Shown here: piece after piece, positions 12,001-22,911 of the stretch
How positions within the stretch are numbered: the first letter of the stretch is position 1
Layout of the letters: each line of letters begins with the position of its first letter
Source: Metaphire vulgaris
Lineage: Eukaryota; Annelida; Clitellata; Crassiclitellata; Megascolecidae
Reading direction: 5' to 3'
Assembly: GCA_018105865.1 (NCBI GenBank)
Contig: CM030868.1
Location: 10,901,745-10,965,744, forward strand
Length of the DNA stretch: 64,000 nucleotides
Program-made: the position numbers and the translations under genes
Notes under the pieces: model-generated
The model's database searches: none
The model's input: the letters and a program-made list of their open reading frames with translations, nothing else
What the model was told of the DNA's origin: nothing

Positions 12001-15000
12001 CGTGTGACCTATTTGCCACAGTTCAAGAAATGCATCGATGCTGGTTCCCTGAATCTCATGTGCAGTTTTAACAGGTAAATATTGGTTCCCTGAATCTCAT
12101 GTGTATAACAGGTAAAATACTGAATTACATGGCTAGCTGTTTATTTAATTTTGCATTGCTGTCTGCTTGGCATTGGAACACATCTCAACTCGTAATATCC
12201 GACTTGCTAGGATTAGGCATGTAATTGTACATTGATTTTGATCATTTTAAAGACCTCATTGGCTGATTTGAAGTGGAAGATTGCATTTAATAGATTAACG
12301 GAAAGCTTCAATTTTCAAATGGCAGGTATTTAACAACTGTAACACGCTTAGCGCTGGGGACGTCAATTGACGTCCTTATTTTGGTACTGCAGGGTGCTAG
12401 GAGCACAATATCATGTCCTCTGTTCAATGCATCAGAAGCCAGGGAGGTCGTATAATGGCCGCGCGTGGCAAAGAAACTGCCCTGCAGTCAACGTGTTATT
12501 AAGGAATAAAAGTTATTGGCTTGCATAATTTTGAGATTGATTCAGCTGGCAACATTTTGATTGCATAAATTTGGTTAGACCTAACAATAAAACAGCTTTC
12601 AAATGTAAATTCCGCATTTTATGTGCAACAGTTGAAATTCTTCTTCAAATTCGTCAATTTTAGCATAAATGGAGTCCCGGCCTGTGGCAACAGGCGTCTC
12701 TTGACCGAAGTTGGCCGTAAGGATCTCGGCTTCAAAGGCTTCTACGTCAGCGACGCCGGCGCCATAGAGAACATCTTCACGTGGCATAGATACGTCAACT
12801 CGACGCTCGAAGCGGCCGCTCTCGCCGCCAACGCCGGAGTCGACCTCGAGCTCGGTTCGAATCCGTGTTACCTTCAGCTGTACGACGCGGTCGTTGAAGG
12901 GTTGGTTTCGTTCGAGACGATTCTCGAACGCGTGCGAAAGCTGTTCTACGTGCGACTCAGGCTCGGCGACTTCGATCCTCCGCAGTCGAATCCTTACGAG
13001 TCTATCGACATCTCCGTCGTTCAGAGCGAGGCTCATCGCGGGCTGGCGTTCGCGGCGGCCACGAAGAGTTTTGTGCTGCTGAAGAACGACGACAATCTGC
13101 TGCCGTTGACCGAAGGCACCATTCGAACACTGGCCGTAAGGTTTAGTCTATTTTACCCTGAACCCCACACTCACTCTCAGGCATATGCAGTGAACAGTGG
13201 CATTTCTTTTTTGGGACAATTCATAGATTTCTTGTTCTCATGCTTCATTAACCCTTCACTACCAGAGTCCTTATGAGGAAATGGGGAAAGAGGTACCTAC
13301 TGTGCCAGTATATGAAGGTAAAGGTAGGTTTCGTACTCTGGGGTAGGTTGCCATTAATTTCCCCAAATCCATGTTTTACCTCGCAGATTAATGCTGCTCC
13401 TCATTTTACCACAGCCCTGTAGTGAGTAAAGCTGTTGCCCTTAGGGCTCTTTTGGGTATCGAACCCGTGACCTTCTGCTCTATTATCCAGTGTTGTTGCC
13501 ACTATATAAATATATAAAAATATATATGTATGTATATAATATATTCTATAATTTATATATAAGATAAATTTATATATGTATATATTATGTATTTATACAT
13601 TTATATACATACATACTCTACTGTGCCTTAAATATAATTACAGAACATGGTTCAGCTGTTAGTTTGCCACTTAGTATCACAAACCAAGAGTGATTAAAAA
13701 TTTGGCCCATTAACCTCCGTAGCGTTAATCCCGTACGTGACACGGGCAAAGAAAACATGCTAAAAGCGTTAACCCCGTACGTGATACGGGCAAGATGTAA
13801 TGTAATGTAACAAGATATTAATTTGCAGCGTCCAAGTTTCAGTTGATCAAAACAGTCAAAGTTTGACTCTGGCAGCGAGGTAGGCATCGGGGACAGGTAA
13901 TGGAATACCTTTCTAATAAAATATGCAATTTTAATTTATATTGCGCCCATTTTATAGCGCATTTTTACACAAATTCATTGTTATATGCTCTTCTGCCTTG
14001 ACAGTTACGGATTTCGCAAATATACATTACTCAAATATTTTCTCATCAGAAAGTCAAGGTAACATAATATAAAGCACCTGTAATTTTCATTTATTTAGCG
14101 CCCATTTATATAGCGCAATTTTTCACAAATTCACTTTTAAATACTCTTCTGCCTTGACAGTTACGGATTTCGCAAATATGCATTATTCAAATATTTTTCG
14201 TCACAAAGTCATGGTAACATAATATAAAGCACCTGTAATTTTCATTTATATAGCGCCCATTTATCATTTATATAGCGCAATTTTACCAAAATTCACTTAT
14301 ATAATCTTCTGCCTTGGCAGTTACTGATTTCGCAAATATACCGCCTTTTAGCAAATGAATTGAATTGTAGTAATACGGCGCTACATAAATTTGCGCTATA
14401 TAAATTATATTGAGCAGATTCTAGCGTCAGGTGTCTAAGTTTGGTCTCAAATACCTTCATTGCAGTTATTGACTTTACTGTATAAACGCGTGTTTGAAAA
14501 TCCCGCCTTTTGGCGTCTGAATTGAATTGTACTAATAAGGCGCTACATAAATTTGCGCCACATAAATGAAATTGAGCGGATTCTAGCGTCAGGTGTCTAA
14601 GTTTGGTCTCAAATACCTTCATTGCAGTTATTGACTTTACTGTATAAACGCGTGTTTGAAAATCCCGCCTTTTGGCGTATGAATTGAATTGTAGTAATAA
14701 AGCGCTACATAAATTTGCGCTATATAAATGAAATTGAGCGGATTAACCACTAGCGTCAGGTGTATAAGTTTGCTTTCAAATACCTTTATTGCAGTTATTG
14801 ACTTTACTGTATAAGCTTGTGTTTGAAATTCCCGCGTTTTAGCGTATGAATTGAATTGTAGTAGGCCTAATAAGGCGCTAAATAAATGTAAATGTGTACA
14901 TAAATAAAGACACACATAGAGTGAATATGATACTAACATCAGGTGTCCAATGAATATCTCTAGCTATTGGATTCTATTTCGAAAGCATTCGTATCTCGAG

Positions 15001-18000
15001 TCTTCAATAATGTTTTAGCAGGCCTAATAACGTCGTTTAGTAATAACGTCGTTTCGCCCCAAAAATAATCAAACGCTTTTGGTACGTCATTTACACAATA
15101 AATCTAACGCCAAGGAGGTTAATCACAGTTACTATTTTCACGTTTTTGACCTGGCTCATCCACCATAGACTGTCACCCGTTTGTCCGGTCAGATACCCTG
15201 GATCTTTAATGATTTGGATTTTGTGTGCCATCGGTTGATGCTCCTGTGCATTATGAAGTGGCGCTATAGAAGTTTAAGATTAGATAAGATTAGAACATAC
15301 CCTGTGCCACTGCAGGTCAGAAGCAAAGCTGCCTGGGACTGTGCCAATGTTGCTACTCTGATCTTTATACTACTATGACCTATGACATTCCACCTGCAAT
15401 GTTAATATGACGCCCATTGTACGGTATCTGGTATTCAAGGGGTTAATCATGTTGCTGTTGATCCACCTGTCAAAAGATGACACACCTGTTGATGCTTCAG
15501 ATCATTGGTCCTATGGCCAACAACACCGCTCAGCTGTTTGGCAATTACGCTCCGGAGGTCGACCCGCGATATACGACCAACCCGCATTTGGGTCTGCGAT
15601 CGGCGGCGATAATGTTATCCTGGCTCAAGGTGTAACAACAACTTCTGTTCGGTACAACGCAGAGGAAGTTAAGAATGCCACTCTGGCCGCTGACGTCATT
15701 ATTATCTGTCTAGGAACGGGTAACTATTGAGCTGTCATGTTTATGTTTATATATATATATATATATATATATACAATATTATACATATTTACATATATAC
15801 ATAATTACATATATATACAGGGTGGTGCAAAAACCCACTATATTGAACACAAACCTAAATGTGACTTGTCCGGTTTTTTGCACCACCCTGTGTATATATG
15901 TATATATATATATATGTATATATAATATATAATATACAGTGGCATGCAAAAGTCTAGAACCACCTGCCAATTTTTTTGTCTCTTTGATTCATTGTTCCGT
16001 AATCAGATGAATTATGGAAAGATGAATATGGTAACTTGAAATAAGTGCAGTTGAGTACATTATCTCTAAGGTTGCGTTCAGAAAATAGCTGTGACAGTTT
16101 TTAAAAAATGGAAATTTGTTTGGTGGTTCCAGACTTTTGCATACCACTGTATATGATGGAAGTTTCACACGTGTGTTGATTAGTTTTACTGGTTAGAAAT
16201 GGATTAATGATGGGAATTTGTATTTTTATATCGTATTTTGTTCAAATACCACTATAGGATATATGATATGAAGCAAATGTATCAGGTGTAATCTTGGCAT
16301 CCATGTTGATTTGTAGAAGAATCTAGCATACGAGAATACTGTCGGTTAATTAAGTAATAATGTATGATGTCACTATCTTATTAATTATGCTTATATTTGA
16401 CATATGAAGTTAGAGTTAACTACTTAACTACTCGAAGGCAGTGGACTAGCTATTGATGGAAGGACAAGAGGAAAACAAAGAGGAAGCAGGCAGAGACTGA
16501 GAAAAATGGAAGGATGGAAAAATGGAAGGAAACATGGAAGGATGTCATGTAGAAAGCAATGACTGAAAACTGATGAAGGATAATAACAATAAGTTATAAT
16601 AATAAGTTATAATAATATAATTAATAACAATAAGTTATAATAATAAGTTGCAATTTGAGCTTATTGACTTGCTTTGTAACATATATCTAAATGCCTAAAT
16701 GTCCTTTAAGCACATTATGTAATTTATGGACGACCCCTAAGATCATAAATCCTGTGTCGGTGATGGTTTGTTTAGTGCAGTTAATTTATTCTTTTTCTCA
16801 AATATTATAATTAATATCAATAATTTGCTGAATTCAGGCCAGCAGCTTGAAGAAGAAGACACCGATAAGCCATCTCTAAGCCTACCCGGATATCAGGAAA
16901 GACTTCTAGAAGATGTCATTGCTTATGGTGGGCGGTTAAACTGTTATTATCTATTATCATATATTGGCAATGTTTGAATGAAGGCTGAAGATTCCAACAG
17001 ACATGGGCAGTTGCAAAGCAAAAACTCATGTTTTAAGTATCCATTGTTATTATTAATTATTATTGTTATTATTATTATTGCAATTATTTTGAAATTTTGC
17101 CAATGCATAATCTATTATCTCTCTTGTGACCTCAGAATATTCGAGATATGTACTCAAACACTCAAATTGAAACAGCATATAACAGTTTATGTGGCATAGT
17201 GTTACACGTGTTCCAAGTTTGCTGATCAGAGCTGGGGTTAGTCCCACTGTGGTGAACCGGGGCATGCAACTTTCAGCAGAGTACTGCACAGCAGGGACCA
17301 CCATCCTATGAAGATGCTGTCCTCTGTACAATTTCTGTCTTGGATGTGAGCCTACTAGACAGGAACCAGTGTACAGCTGTTGTAGGTCGGGTGAGGTTTG
17401 GTCAGACCGGTCATTGGACGTCAAGCTGTTGCAGTAGTCCAGGTGACTGGTGGTGGAAAAAGGCAATTCGTGCGCATTTGCCATCATGGGCGCCCTCACA
17501 TTGGGGCAAGAGGGTGCACTAGCCCCCCCCCCCCGGAAAATGCAAATACCAATTTTTCACATTGAAATTTGAAAACCTTGCTAAAATATTAATCGTGACC
17601 ATTGTTTTAAAATGTTTTTTGCCCCTCCCTGAAAAAAATGTATGTTGGCACCCATGTTTACCATGCACGAGTGCTAAAGAAACTTACGAGAAATTACTCC
17701 ACATTACATTACGTTTCTTATGAATTTACAACCAAATAGTGTAACTTCTTGCAAAGCTTACATGCTAAATAGAAGGAGCTAGCCGAGTACTGTTACCAGA
17801 AATTTTTGCAAAATTTATGAAACTGCTGCTTTTCTGGAGGCTTTTTTCATTCCTGTGCACATTGAAACTAAATTTACTTTTGTAACATTTATACACTAAT
17901 TCCTAGAAGTTTATGTTTATTCAGTGCCGCTGAGAGGGGGATAAGGTGGGGGCATTTGCACAGGGGCCCGGCGATCTGGGAGCCCAGGCCCATGAAGAAT

Positions 18001-20799
18001 ATGTATAATTAACAATAACATGAATAATAGTAGTAAAGTAGAGGGGGCCCGGCGAGCAAAAGGGGGGCCCGGCGTTAAAAGGTTGACAAGCAAAAAAGGT
18101 CATCAGCTAATTTTAAGACGTAAAAGAGGCCGACAAGCAAAGAACAAGGTTGTCAAAAAATTTTATTCTGCACACTGGGGGCCCGGAATTTCTCTCGGCG
18201 GGCCCGTGTTTATTTTATCATTCTTTAGTTCCATGTTAAACACTCGGTTTTTTTTATCTAGGGAGCTGTAGAATCATTTTCTTGAATGTGTTCTTCTTTA
18301 GCCAAACGGCCCGTGATCTTGCTGGTTTTCACCGGTGCTCCTGTGGATATTGCTCTGGCGAAACTCAGCGCCAACATCGGCGCCGTGTTGCAGTGCTTTT
18401 TCCCCGCCCAGTCGACTGGCGCCGCACTTCGTGCCGTTCTTTTCAAAGATCAGAAGGATCGAGTTATCAGTCCGGCCGGACGGTTGCCTTACACGTGGCC
18501 ACTGTCGATGGATCAGGTGAGACATCTCATTCCATTTCAACCTTCTGGTTTTGTATTTAATTTAAATTTTTGTATTTAATTAAGGTTTTATGTTTAATTG
18601 GAGTTTTGTAGTTAATTGAAATTGTGTGTTTAATTACAGTTTTGTATTTAATTGAAATTTTTGTATTTAATTGAAGTTTTGTGTTGATTTTATCTATGTT
18701 TTTAGAATGTTTCTCTGCATTACAGTCAAACTCATTTTTTGCTGCTGCATTCAAATCAGGAATAGGATTAAATTTTTCCATACAGAAGTCGGCTAAAGAG
18801 AGAGAGACAGACAGACTGACTGACACTGACTGACTGAAAATTTTATGACAGTTAAGATAAGACAGTTGAGACAGTTATAACATAAAATAAATGACAAATT
18901 TCTCAACTGATGCATTGAAAATATTTGCATAATTTAAGCAAATGAAAAGTCAAATGTTTTCGAATGGTTTTTGTTGACTCTTATTAGATTCCGCCGATGA
19001 CTAACTATTCAATGGAGGGTCGTACGTATCGCTACTTCCGGGGCCCCGGCGCTCCACTCTATCCGTTTGGGTACGGCTTGTCGTACAGCCGCTTTCGTTA
19101 CTCCGATCTCTTCCTGTATCCTTCGGTTGTGAAATCACCGAACGACACAGTCTACGTCACGGTGAACTGCTACAACCTTGGATCATATCCGTCCGACGAG
19201 GTGGGGGTCATTTAAAATATACATATATAATTTTTTTTATTCTGCACAGGGGCCTGTGCCCTGTTTGCGTACGTACGTATTATATGGATGAGCCCTAAGA
19301 TGTTTTTTTGCATGTTATAAATGTCATTGAGTAGCTTGGTTTCAATTTTCTCATGATGGGGTTACAGTGATTGCCAGAGAAAGAATTTGCTTAGCAGAGA
19401 AACTGCAGACATCTTTTCTGGTTGTTGGATATAATTTACAAATTGTGCAAAATTCTTTGTTGTTCTCGGGTTTCAATCTTTATTAACTTCTTCTTCGTGT
19501 ACTACACTAGAACTTCGTTATAACGTACTTAGCAGGTCTGCAAGATTTAGTACGTTTTATCCGTGGTACGTTATATCCAATACCATCCAATACAGCAGCA
19601 CATCACGTGGGACCGTACATTGAGGTACATTATAACCGAGGATGCATTATAACTAAATCCCTTATAACAAGGTTCTACTGTGTGTGTATTGCTGTCAGCG
19701 ACCGTGGATTTCCACTCTACTCTATGTTCTGGGTGTTCTTATCAGTTCATGGCTGTCTTTTAAACTCTACTGGTTGTTACTATAAGGGTCCGTCCGTGTA
19801 GTACGTATGCACTGATGGGGGGGGGGTTGGATTTAGGAGATTTTTCATATATACAGTGTTTGCAACGGGGAGGATGAAACTATGCCTTGTTTGCGTACGT
19901 ATGTACTATATGGATGAGCCCTGAGATGTTTGCGTAATTCCATTTTGAGGGCATCTGGTTGAATATAACGGCCGCTTCGATTATTGTTTCTTCTTCTCAA
20001 AGGTCACACAGGTGTATATCGTTTGGAGGGACATTCCAGTTGTTATGCCTCGACTGCAATTGGTGGCCGTTTCTCGGAACCTTCTCCAGTCGACCGCCGA
20101 GCCATTCACCGTGCGCACGTCCTTCCAGGCGGAACAACTCATGATCTGGGATGACGTCAGAGGATTCATACTTTATCCAGGTATTATCCTGGGCATTGTT
20201 ACACTGCTGTTTGTAACGTTATGAACCTTATTTTCGATGGCAAAGACTCGGGACTTATCATTTTGTGCTTATTGGATTGTAATTTGGGGCTGTCCATTAA
20301 TTATGTCAACAATATTTGGGCACTTTTTGATCCCATACCCCCCTTGTCAACAACTGTCAACTTTCAGTGACCCCCTATAATTATGTCAAAAACGTTTGAG
20401 GGCCCTCCTCCCCCAACTAAGATCAGTGACGGGCCTCTCTTAAAAGTTTGGAAGGTTATTATTTTTGCGGCGATGAGACCATTTTCCCTTTCTTTTGCTC
20501 ATCAAGTGTCATAATGTGGTGATGATGACCTTGTTTTTTGCTTGACAGGCTTTTTTCCATTGTAATAAACATAGTATTCCATGAAATTTCCTATTTTTTA
20601 TAATTTGTAAAAAATGAAATTGTTGACGTCAACTTTTCTTGACTCCCCCTCCCCTGTCAACAACTGTCAAACTTTTTCAAACCCCTCCCCCCCATTTTTT
20701 TGACGTAATTAATGGACAGTCCCTTTGCTTTGAAACAAGTCATTCCATGTCAGTGGTGTTCACACAGGCTTACTTAGCCTCCTAAACCGCTTAAAATCA

Positions 20800-20844
<45 letters not shown>

Positions 20845-21485
20845 GTCCACTGCATTATTTAGTGATCTTATAGAAGTGTTTCTATTGATTAGCTTTTTGT
20901 GTGAAATAATTTGGTAACACTTTGCAGTGCCTTTTTTCTAGACAAAACGATGCCAGAGCACATATTTATCTCATTTATATACATCTATTATTATATCCCA
21001 CAGTTGTTTAAGCCACGATTAAAACATGGATTATTACACTTTGATGTAAGAGCAGTTGAAACGCAAAAGCCTTAACATTTCTAAAATGAATTTCAATTTT
21101 AGAATAATTATAAATATCGCACAGAAGGTCACAACAGCAGAAAAAGCATGCCATTTCTATTCTTGTCAACTTTAAGCTGCAAGGGGGACCTGAAAATTGG
21201 GATGCTTGTACAACTGATAAACCTGTTTGATAGTAACGCCTGCAATAATTAAGTTTGTTACTAACAATAATAAATATTTTTGGGAAGACATCAGTGGTGG
21301 CTCCAGGATTTGGCAAGTTGCGGGGGCGTTGGGGTGGCATCTTCTAATAATGGGGGCCAACCATTTGTTATTAGGTATGTAGTATTAAGTATAGGGAACA
21401 GGGGTCACTGGGGGCCAGGCACTCAGCAGGGGGCACGGAACCCCGTGGAGCCACCACTGGAAGACATATCTTGTCATTTATTTTC

Positions 21486-21525
<40 letters not shown>

Positions 21526-21622
21526 CAGGATAATTGAAGTCTACGTCGGTGGCCAACAACCAAATCAAGAAACTGACGTTGGGTCAAATGTCCTTTCTAC
21601 AACTATGACCGTGTCACAGTGA
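8719..21622 (+). CDS. Secreted GH3 beta-D-xylosidase-like protein (11 exons)
   Basis: A glycoside hydrolase family 3 gene rebuilt from 11 exons, about 740 codons, the usual size of plant and animal beta-xylosidase-like GH3 proteins. It starts with a hydrophobic signal peptide ending near STSQVEG, so a secreted or lysosomal product is inferred. Visible family landmarks in order are AFPQSVGLAATFS, the EVYGEDPFLTG and AGCKHF blocks of the barrel, CGNRRLLTEV, the nucleophile Asp in GFYVSDAG, LLKNDDNLLPL, FFPAQSTG, GRLPYTWP, SMEGRTYRY, PLYPFGYGLSY and a C-terminal fibronectin-III-like part ending in YVGGQQPNQ. All introns are GT-AG. Two places are one base short: inside exon 6 near 15590-15605, and at the exon 10/11 junction. 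The gene is therefore either a recent pseudogene or carries two assembly errors. Family known activity: release of xylose or arabinose from oligosaccharides; the true substrate in this animal is unknown. Confidence 0.88.
10078..10237 (+). CDS. GH3 gene exon 2
   Basis: The acceptor is TTGGATACAG and the donor is CAG/GTCAGT. The first base completes a Ser codon with exon 1, giving AATFSPDLV. It encodes VISTEARG, FSPCINI and HPLWGRTQ, which match GH3 xylosidases; it ends in phase 0. Confidence 0.88.
10302..10573. mobile_element. hAT-like MITE, CAGGGCTTTTTT family, copy 1
   Basis: Ends CAGGGCTTTTTTT and AAAAAAGCCCTG are inverted, with a perfect 8-bp duplication TATAGTGC at 10294-10301 and 10574-10581. 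It is inside intron 2 of the GH3 gene. Confidence 0.85.
11484..11654 (+). CDS. GH3 gene exon 3
   Basis: The acceptor is GTTTAACAG and the donor is GTG/GTAAGA. It has 57 codons, starting EVYGEDPFLTG and ending FGFNSV. It contains AGCKHFAVHSGPEN, the conserved KHF substrate-binding block. Confidence 0.88.
11983..12074 (+). CDS. GH3 gene exon 4
   Basis: The acceptor is TTTGTTTCAG and the donor is AACAG/GTAAAT. It encodes VSERDFRVTYLPQFKKC and NLMCSFN, a typical GH3 barrel block. It ends in phase 2 and joins exon 5 to give NSINGVPACGN. Its last 30 bp and donor are partly repeated just downstream at 12080-12116. Confidence 0.88.
12080..12116 (+). repeat. Partial tandem copy of exon 4 end and its 5' splice site
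   Basis: TTGGTTCCCTGAATCTCATGTG followed by AACAGGTAAAA repeats the end of exon 4 with about 8 bases deleted. A second GTAAAA donor therefore lies about 35 bp inside the intron. Confidence 0.8.
12664..13135 (+). CDS. GH3 gene exon 5 (catalytic nucleophile)
   Basis: The acceptor is TCAATTTTAG and the donor is GCC/GTAAGG. It is the longest exon. It carries GFKGFYVSDAG, in which the Asp of SDAG is the expected GH3 nucleophile, then AGVDLELG and SFVLLKNDDNLLPL at the start of the second (alpha/beta sandwich) domain. It is higher in G+C than the surrounding introns. Confidence 0.9.
13340..13505 (-). mobile_element. tRNA-derived SINE, copy 1
   Basis: On the minus strand a Pol III B-box-like GGGTTCGATACC lies at 13454-13465. 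It is followed by a body with GTAAAATGAGGAGCAG that matches the plus-strand copy at about 22300-22565. It sits in intron 5 of the GH3 gene. Confidence 0.65.
13714..15118. mobile_element. piggyBac-like non-autonomous element enclosing a satellite array
   Basis: The left end TTAA/CCTCCGTAGCGTTAATCC and the right end ATCTAACGCCAAGGAGG/TTAA are imperfect inverted repeats bounded by TTAA on both sides (13710-13713, 15119-15122). There is no transposase frame. The interior is mostly tandem repeat. The class is inferred from the TTAA duplication. It sits in intron 5 of the GH3 gene. Confidence 0.65.
13925..14890. repeat. Satellite-like tandem array, two unit types
   Basis: The first part repeats a unit of about 145 bp containing TATAGCGCCCATTTATATAG and GCCTTGACAGTTACGGATTT, three times. 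The second part repeats a unit of about 162-167 bp with CTAGCGTCAGGTGT at 14421, 14583 and 14750. The minus-strand frames are by-products of this repeat. Confidence 0.85.
15148..15278 (+). repeat. Dispersed SINE-like repeat, copy A
   Basis: It runs from ACCTGGCTCATCCACCATAG through CTGTCACCCGTTTGTCCGG and TGTGCATTATGAAGTGGCGC to CTATAGAAGTTTAAG. A second copy lies at 52998-53140. The shared end GGCGCTATAGAAGTT resembles other retroposon 3' ends here. It is non-coding. Confidence 0.7.
15501..15719 (+). CDS. GH3 gene exon 6 (contains apparent frameshift)
   Basis: The acceptor is GATGCTTCAG and the donor is ACGG/GTAACT. The first half reads IIGPMANNTAQLFGNYAPEV in the frame set by exon 5. From about 15605 the family match (VILAQGVTTTSVRYN, DVIIICLGTG) is in another frame, which is also the frame that exon 7 needs. 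The exon is thus one base short. Confidence 0.8.
15818..15890. mobile_element. Mariner-like MITE, CAGGGTGG family, copy 1
   Basis: A 73-bp near-palindrome with CAGGGTGGTGCAAAAA and its complement at the other end. It sits in a TA microsatellite. The copy at 26707-26786 has clean TA flanks. Confidence 0.75.
15935..16149. mobile_element. Tc1/mariner-like MITE with 30-bp inverted ends
   Basis: The left end CAGTGGCATGCAAAAGTCTA and the right end AGACTTTTGCATACCACTG are inverted repeats extending inward to GAACCACC/GGTGGTTC. TA flanks both sides. There is no coding frame. It is in intron 6 of the GH3 gene. Confidence 0.8.
16838..16927 (+). CDS. GH3 gene exon 7
   Basis: The acceptor is GAATTCAG and the donor is TATG/GTGGGC. 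It encodes GQQLEEEDTDKPSLSLPGYQ, which contains the conserved E.E..D+..L.LPG block of GH3 xylosidases. The first two bases complete the Gly codon left by exon 6. Confidence 0.85.
18302..18516 (+). CDS. GH3 gene exon 8
   Basis: The acceptor is TTCTTCTTTAG and the donor is CAG/GTGAGA. It encodes KRPVILLVFTGAPVDI, CFFPAQSTG and AGRLPYTWP, the core of the GH3 C-terminal alpha/beta domain. Compared with plant enzymes there is a short acidic/basic insertion (KDQKDRV) before the GRLP motif. Confidence 0.9.
18988..19200 (+). CDS. GH3 gene exon 9
   Basis: The acceptor is TCTTATTAG and the donor is GAG/GTGGGG. It has 71 codons with SMEGRTYRYF and PLYPFGYGLSYSRF, the hallmark end of the GH3 second domain, then the start of the fibronectin-III-like domain. 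Confidence 0.9.
19505..19680. mobile_element. Tigger/pogo-like MITE, copy 1
   Basis: Ends CACTAGAACTTCGTTATAAC and TTATAACAAGGTTCTACTG are inverted, with TA on the left. Related copies are at 26451-26622 and 31596-31770. The CAGTAGAACCTC-type ends and TA target fit pogo/Tigger-derived elements. It is in intron 9 of the GH3 gene. Confidence 0.7.
20003..20180 (+). CDS. GH3 gene exon 10
   Basis: The acceptor is TTCTCAAAG and the donor is CCAG/GTATTA. It encodes VTQVYIVWRDIPVVMPRLQL and FILYPG, the fibronectin-III-like domain. It ends with one spare base, but the following exon needs two to stay in the frame of its conserved tail. Confidence 0.85.
20286..20723. mobile_element. MITE, GGGGCTGTCC family, copy 1
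   Basis: The left end GGGGCTGTCCATTAATTATG and the right end ACGTAATTAATGGACAGTCCC are inverted. The flanking 3-bp duplication is TTT. Copies at 23280-23705 and 34922-35339 have TAA and TTG duplications. A 3-bp T-starting target suggests a PIF/Harbinger-type element; this is inferred. It lies in intron 10 of the GH3 gene. Confidence 0.75.
21292..21459. mobile_element. hAT-like MITE, CAGTGGCGGCTCC family, copy 1
   Basis: Ends CAGTGGTGGCTCCAGG and GGAGCCACCACTG are inverted, with a perfect 8-bp duplication GAAGACAT at 21284-21291 and 21460-21467. It sits 70 bp upstream of the last GH3 exon. Confidence 0.85.
21529..21622 (+). CDS. GH3 gene exon 11 (C-terminus, stop)
   Basis: The acceptor is TATTTCAG, after a TA microsatellite that forms a poor pyrimidine tract. 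The conserved tail IIEVYVGGQQPNQ and TGA at 21620 read in a frame starting at 21530. Joined directly to exon 10 the reading runs into TAA. An alternative AG at 21538-21539 would restore the frame but lose GIIE. Confidence 0.7.
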
Positions 21623-22299
21623 TACAACAATATCTCCTCGTAAAGAGCAAATGGTGCTCTACAATGGTAGCTGTAGTGTCTCACAAGCAATTATCACAAT
21701 TTTACTTATGTACAACGAGCATCCGCATTTTGTATTTGTAATTATTTTACACTTTTACGCAAGATATTTTTTTGTAAGATTCTCAACGAGGCATCGTGGT
21801 TAACATGGCGTACGATCATGGTGATAACAATGATGAAAATTATAGCAATTTTAACCCCGTGTTTCTTATCTTAGTTCAGGGGTGGCCAGCCTTTTGCTAC
21901 AGACATACTTACATATCGTACATTTTGATCAGCATGCAGAGGGCCGCATTTTTTGGTTCCTTTTGCACGACATTTTATTCAGCAATAGTACAGCCACTGC
22001 AGTCACATAACGATAGTAACTGGTAACAGTTTACAATTAAACTGCAGTTTAATGTATGTTGATTAATTAAGGTTGAAAAAATTATTTACTAAATTAAGCA
22101 CAGGAACTAAAAGTCTTACGACTCAAAATTGTATGCATAAATACCGCATTCATTCACATTCACATTTTATTTATTGCATGACCAACACCGTAAAGAAAAA
22201 CAAGTTCAGTATACATATTGATGCAAAAAAACTTAACTAACTTATGCTAGAAAAGAATCTAAATTAACTAATGTACAATTTTTGAGTGACTAATTAATA

Positions 22300-22565
22300 T
22301 GTTGGGGCAGGAGGTTAGCAGAGTGGCAACAACGTTGGATGATGGAGCAGGAGGTCGCGGGTTCGAGTCCCGCAGGAGCCATAAAGGTCGACTCAGCCTT
22401 TTACGTGATGGTAAAATGAGGAGCAGTGGCAACATTGCGAAGGTAACCAAAGGATCGGCGGAATGACTGGCCACCGTCCGCTGATAAATGGCTTAGCCAC
22501 CAATGGGCTGATGGTCATGAAGCCGGGGATCAGCACCGGCACCTACGGGCACAGGGCCTACGGAT
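22300..22565 (+). mobile_element. tRNA-derived SINE, copy 2
   Basis: A tRNA-like head has an A-box-like TTAGCAGAGTGG (22315-22326) and a B box GGTTCGAGTCC (22360-22370), ending GCAGGAGCCA. It is followed by a non-tRNA body containing GTAAAATGAGGAGCAG, shared with the minus-strand copy at 13340-13505. Confidence 0.7.
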
Positions 22566-22911
22566 GAACTTTAGGCCTACCTTTTCTAAAAATTAATATG
22601 TTTATAATTAAGCTAATTTAGCTAGTAAGTAATCAGCCCATTAGCTGATCAGGGTTGTTCATGAAGTAAGTGAGTGAGGGATAACCTTAGGGATAAAAAT
22701 CCCGTAAGGTGGTTGTCCCAATTTGTAGTTAAAGTTAAGTGGCAGAAAATAATTAAGGTGAGTGACTATAGTGTATATGTGAGTGAGTGAAAGGTAAATG
22801 TTAAAGTAATGTTGAAAGTAATTTGCAAATTATATATTACTTAGTCCTAATGGAGGCGTATGTAGAATCTATTAGATTAGTTAGAGTTAGATTGGTTATT
22901 TAATTAAGTTA

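Noticed and set aside
17053..17499. A 148-codon minus-strand frame with SHLDYCNSL
   Set aside because: The short match to a LINE C-terminus is not continued in any frame and the rest is AT-rich; too weak to call beyond a possible retroposon remnant.
22310..22382. A functional tRNA gene
   Set aside because: The B box and CCA-like end are convincing, but the cloverleaf is poor and the same body sequence follows the head in a second copy, so it is a SINE.
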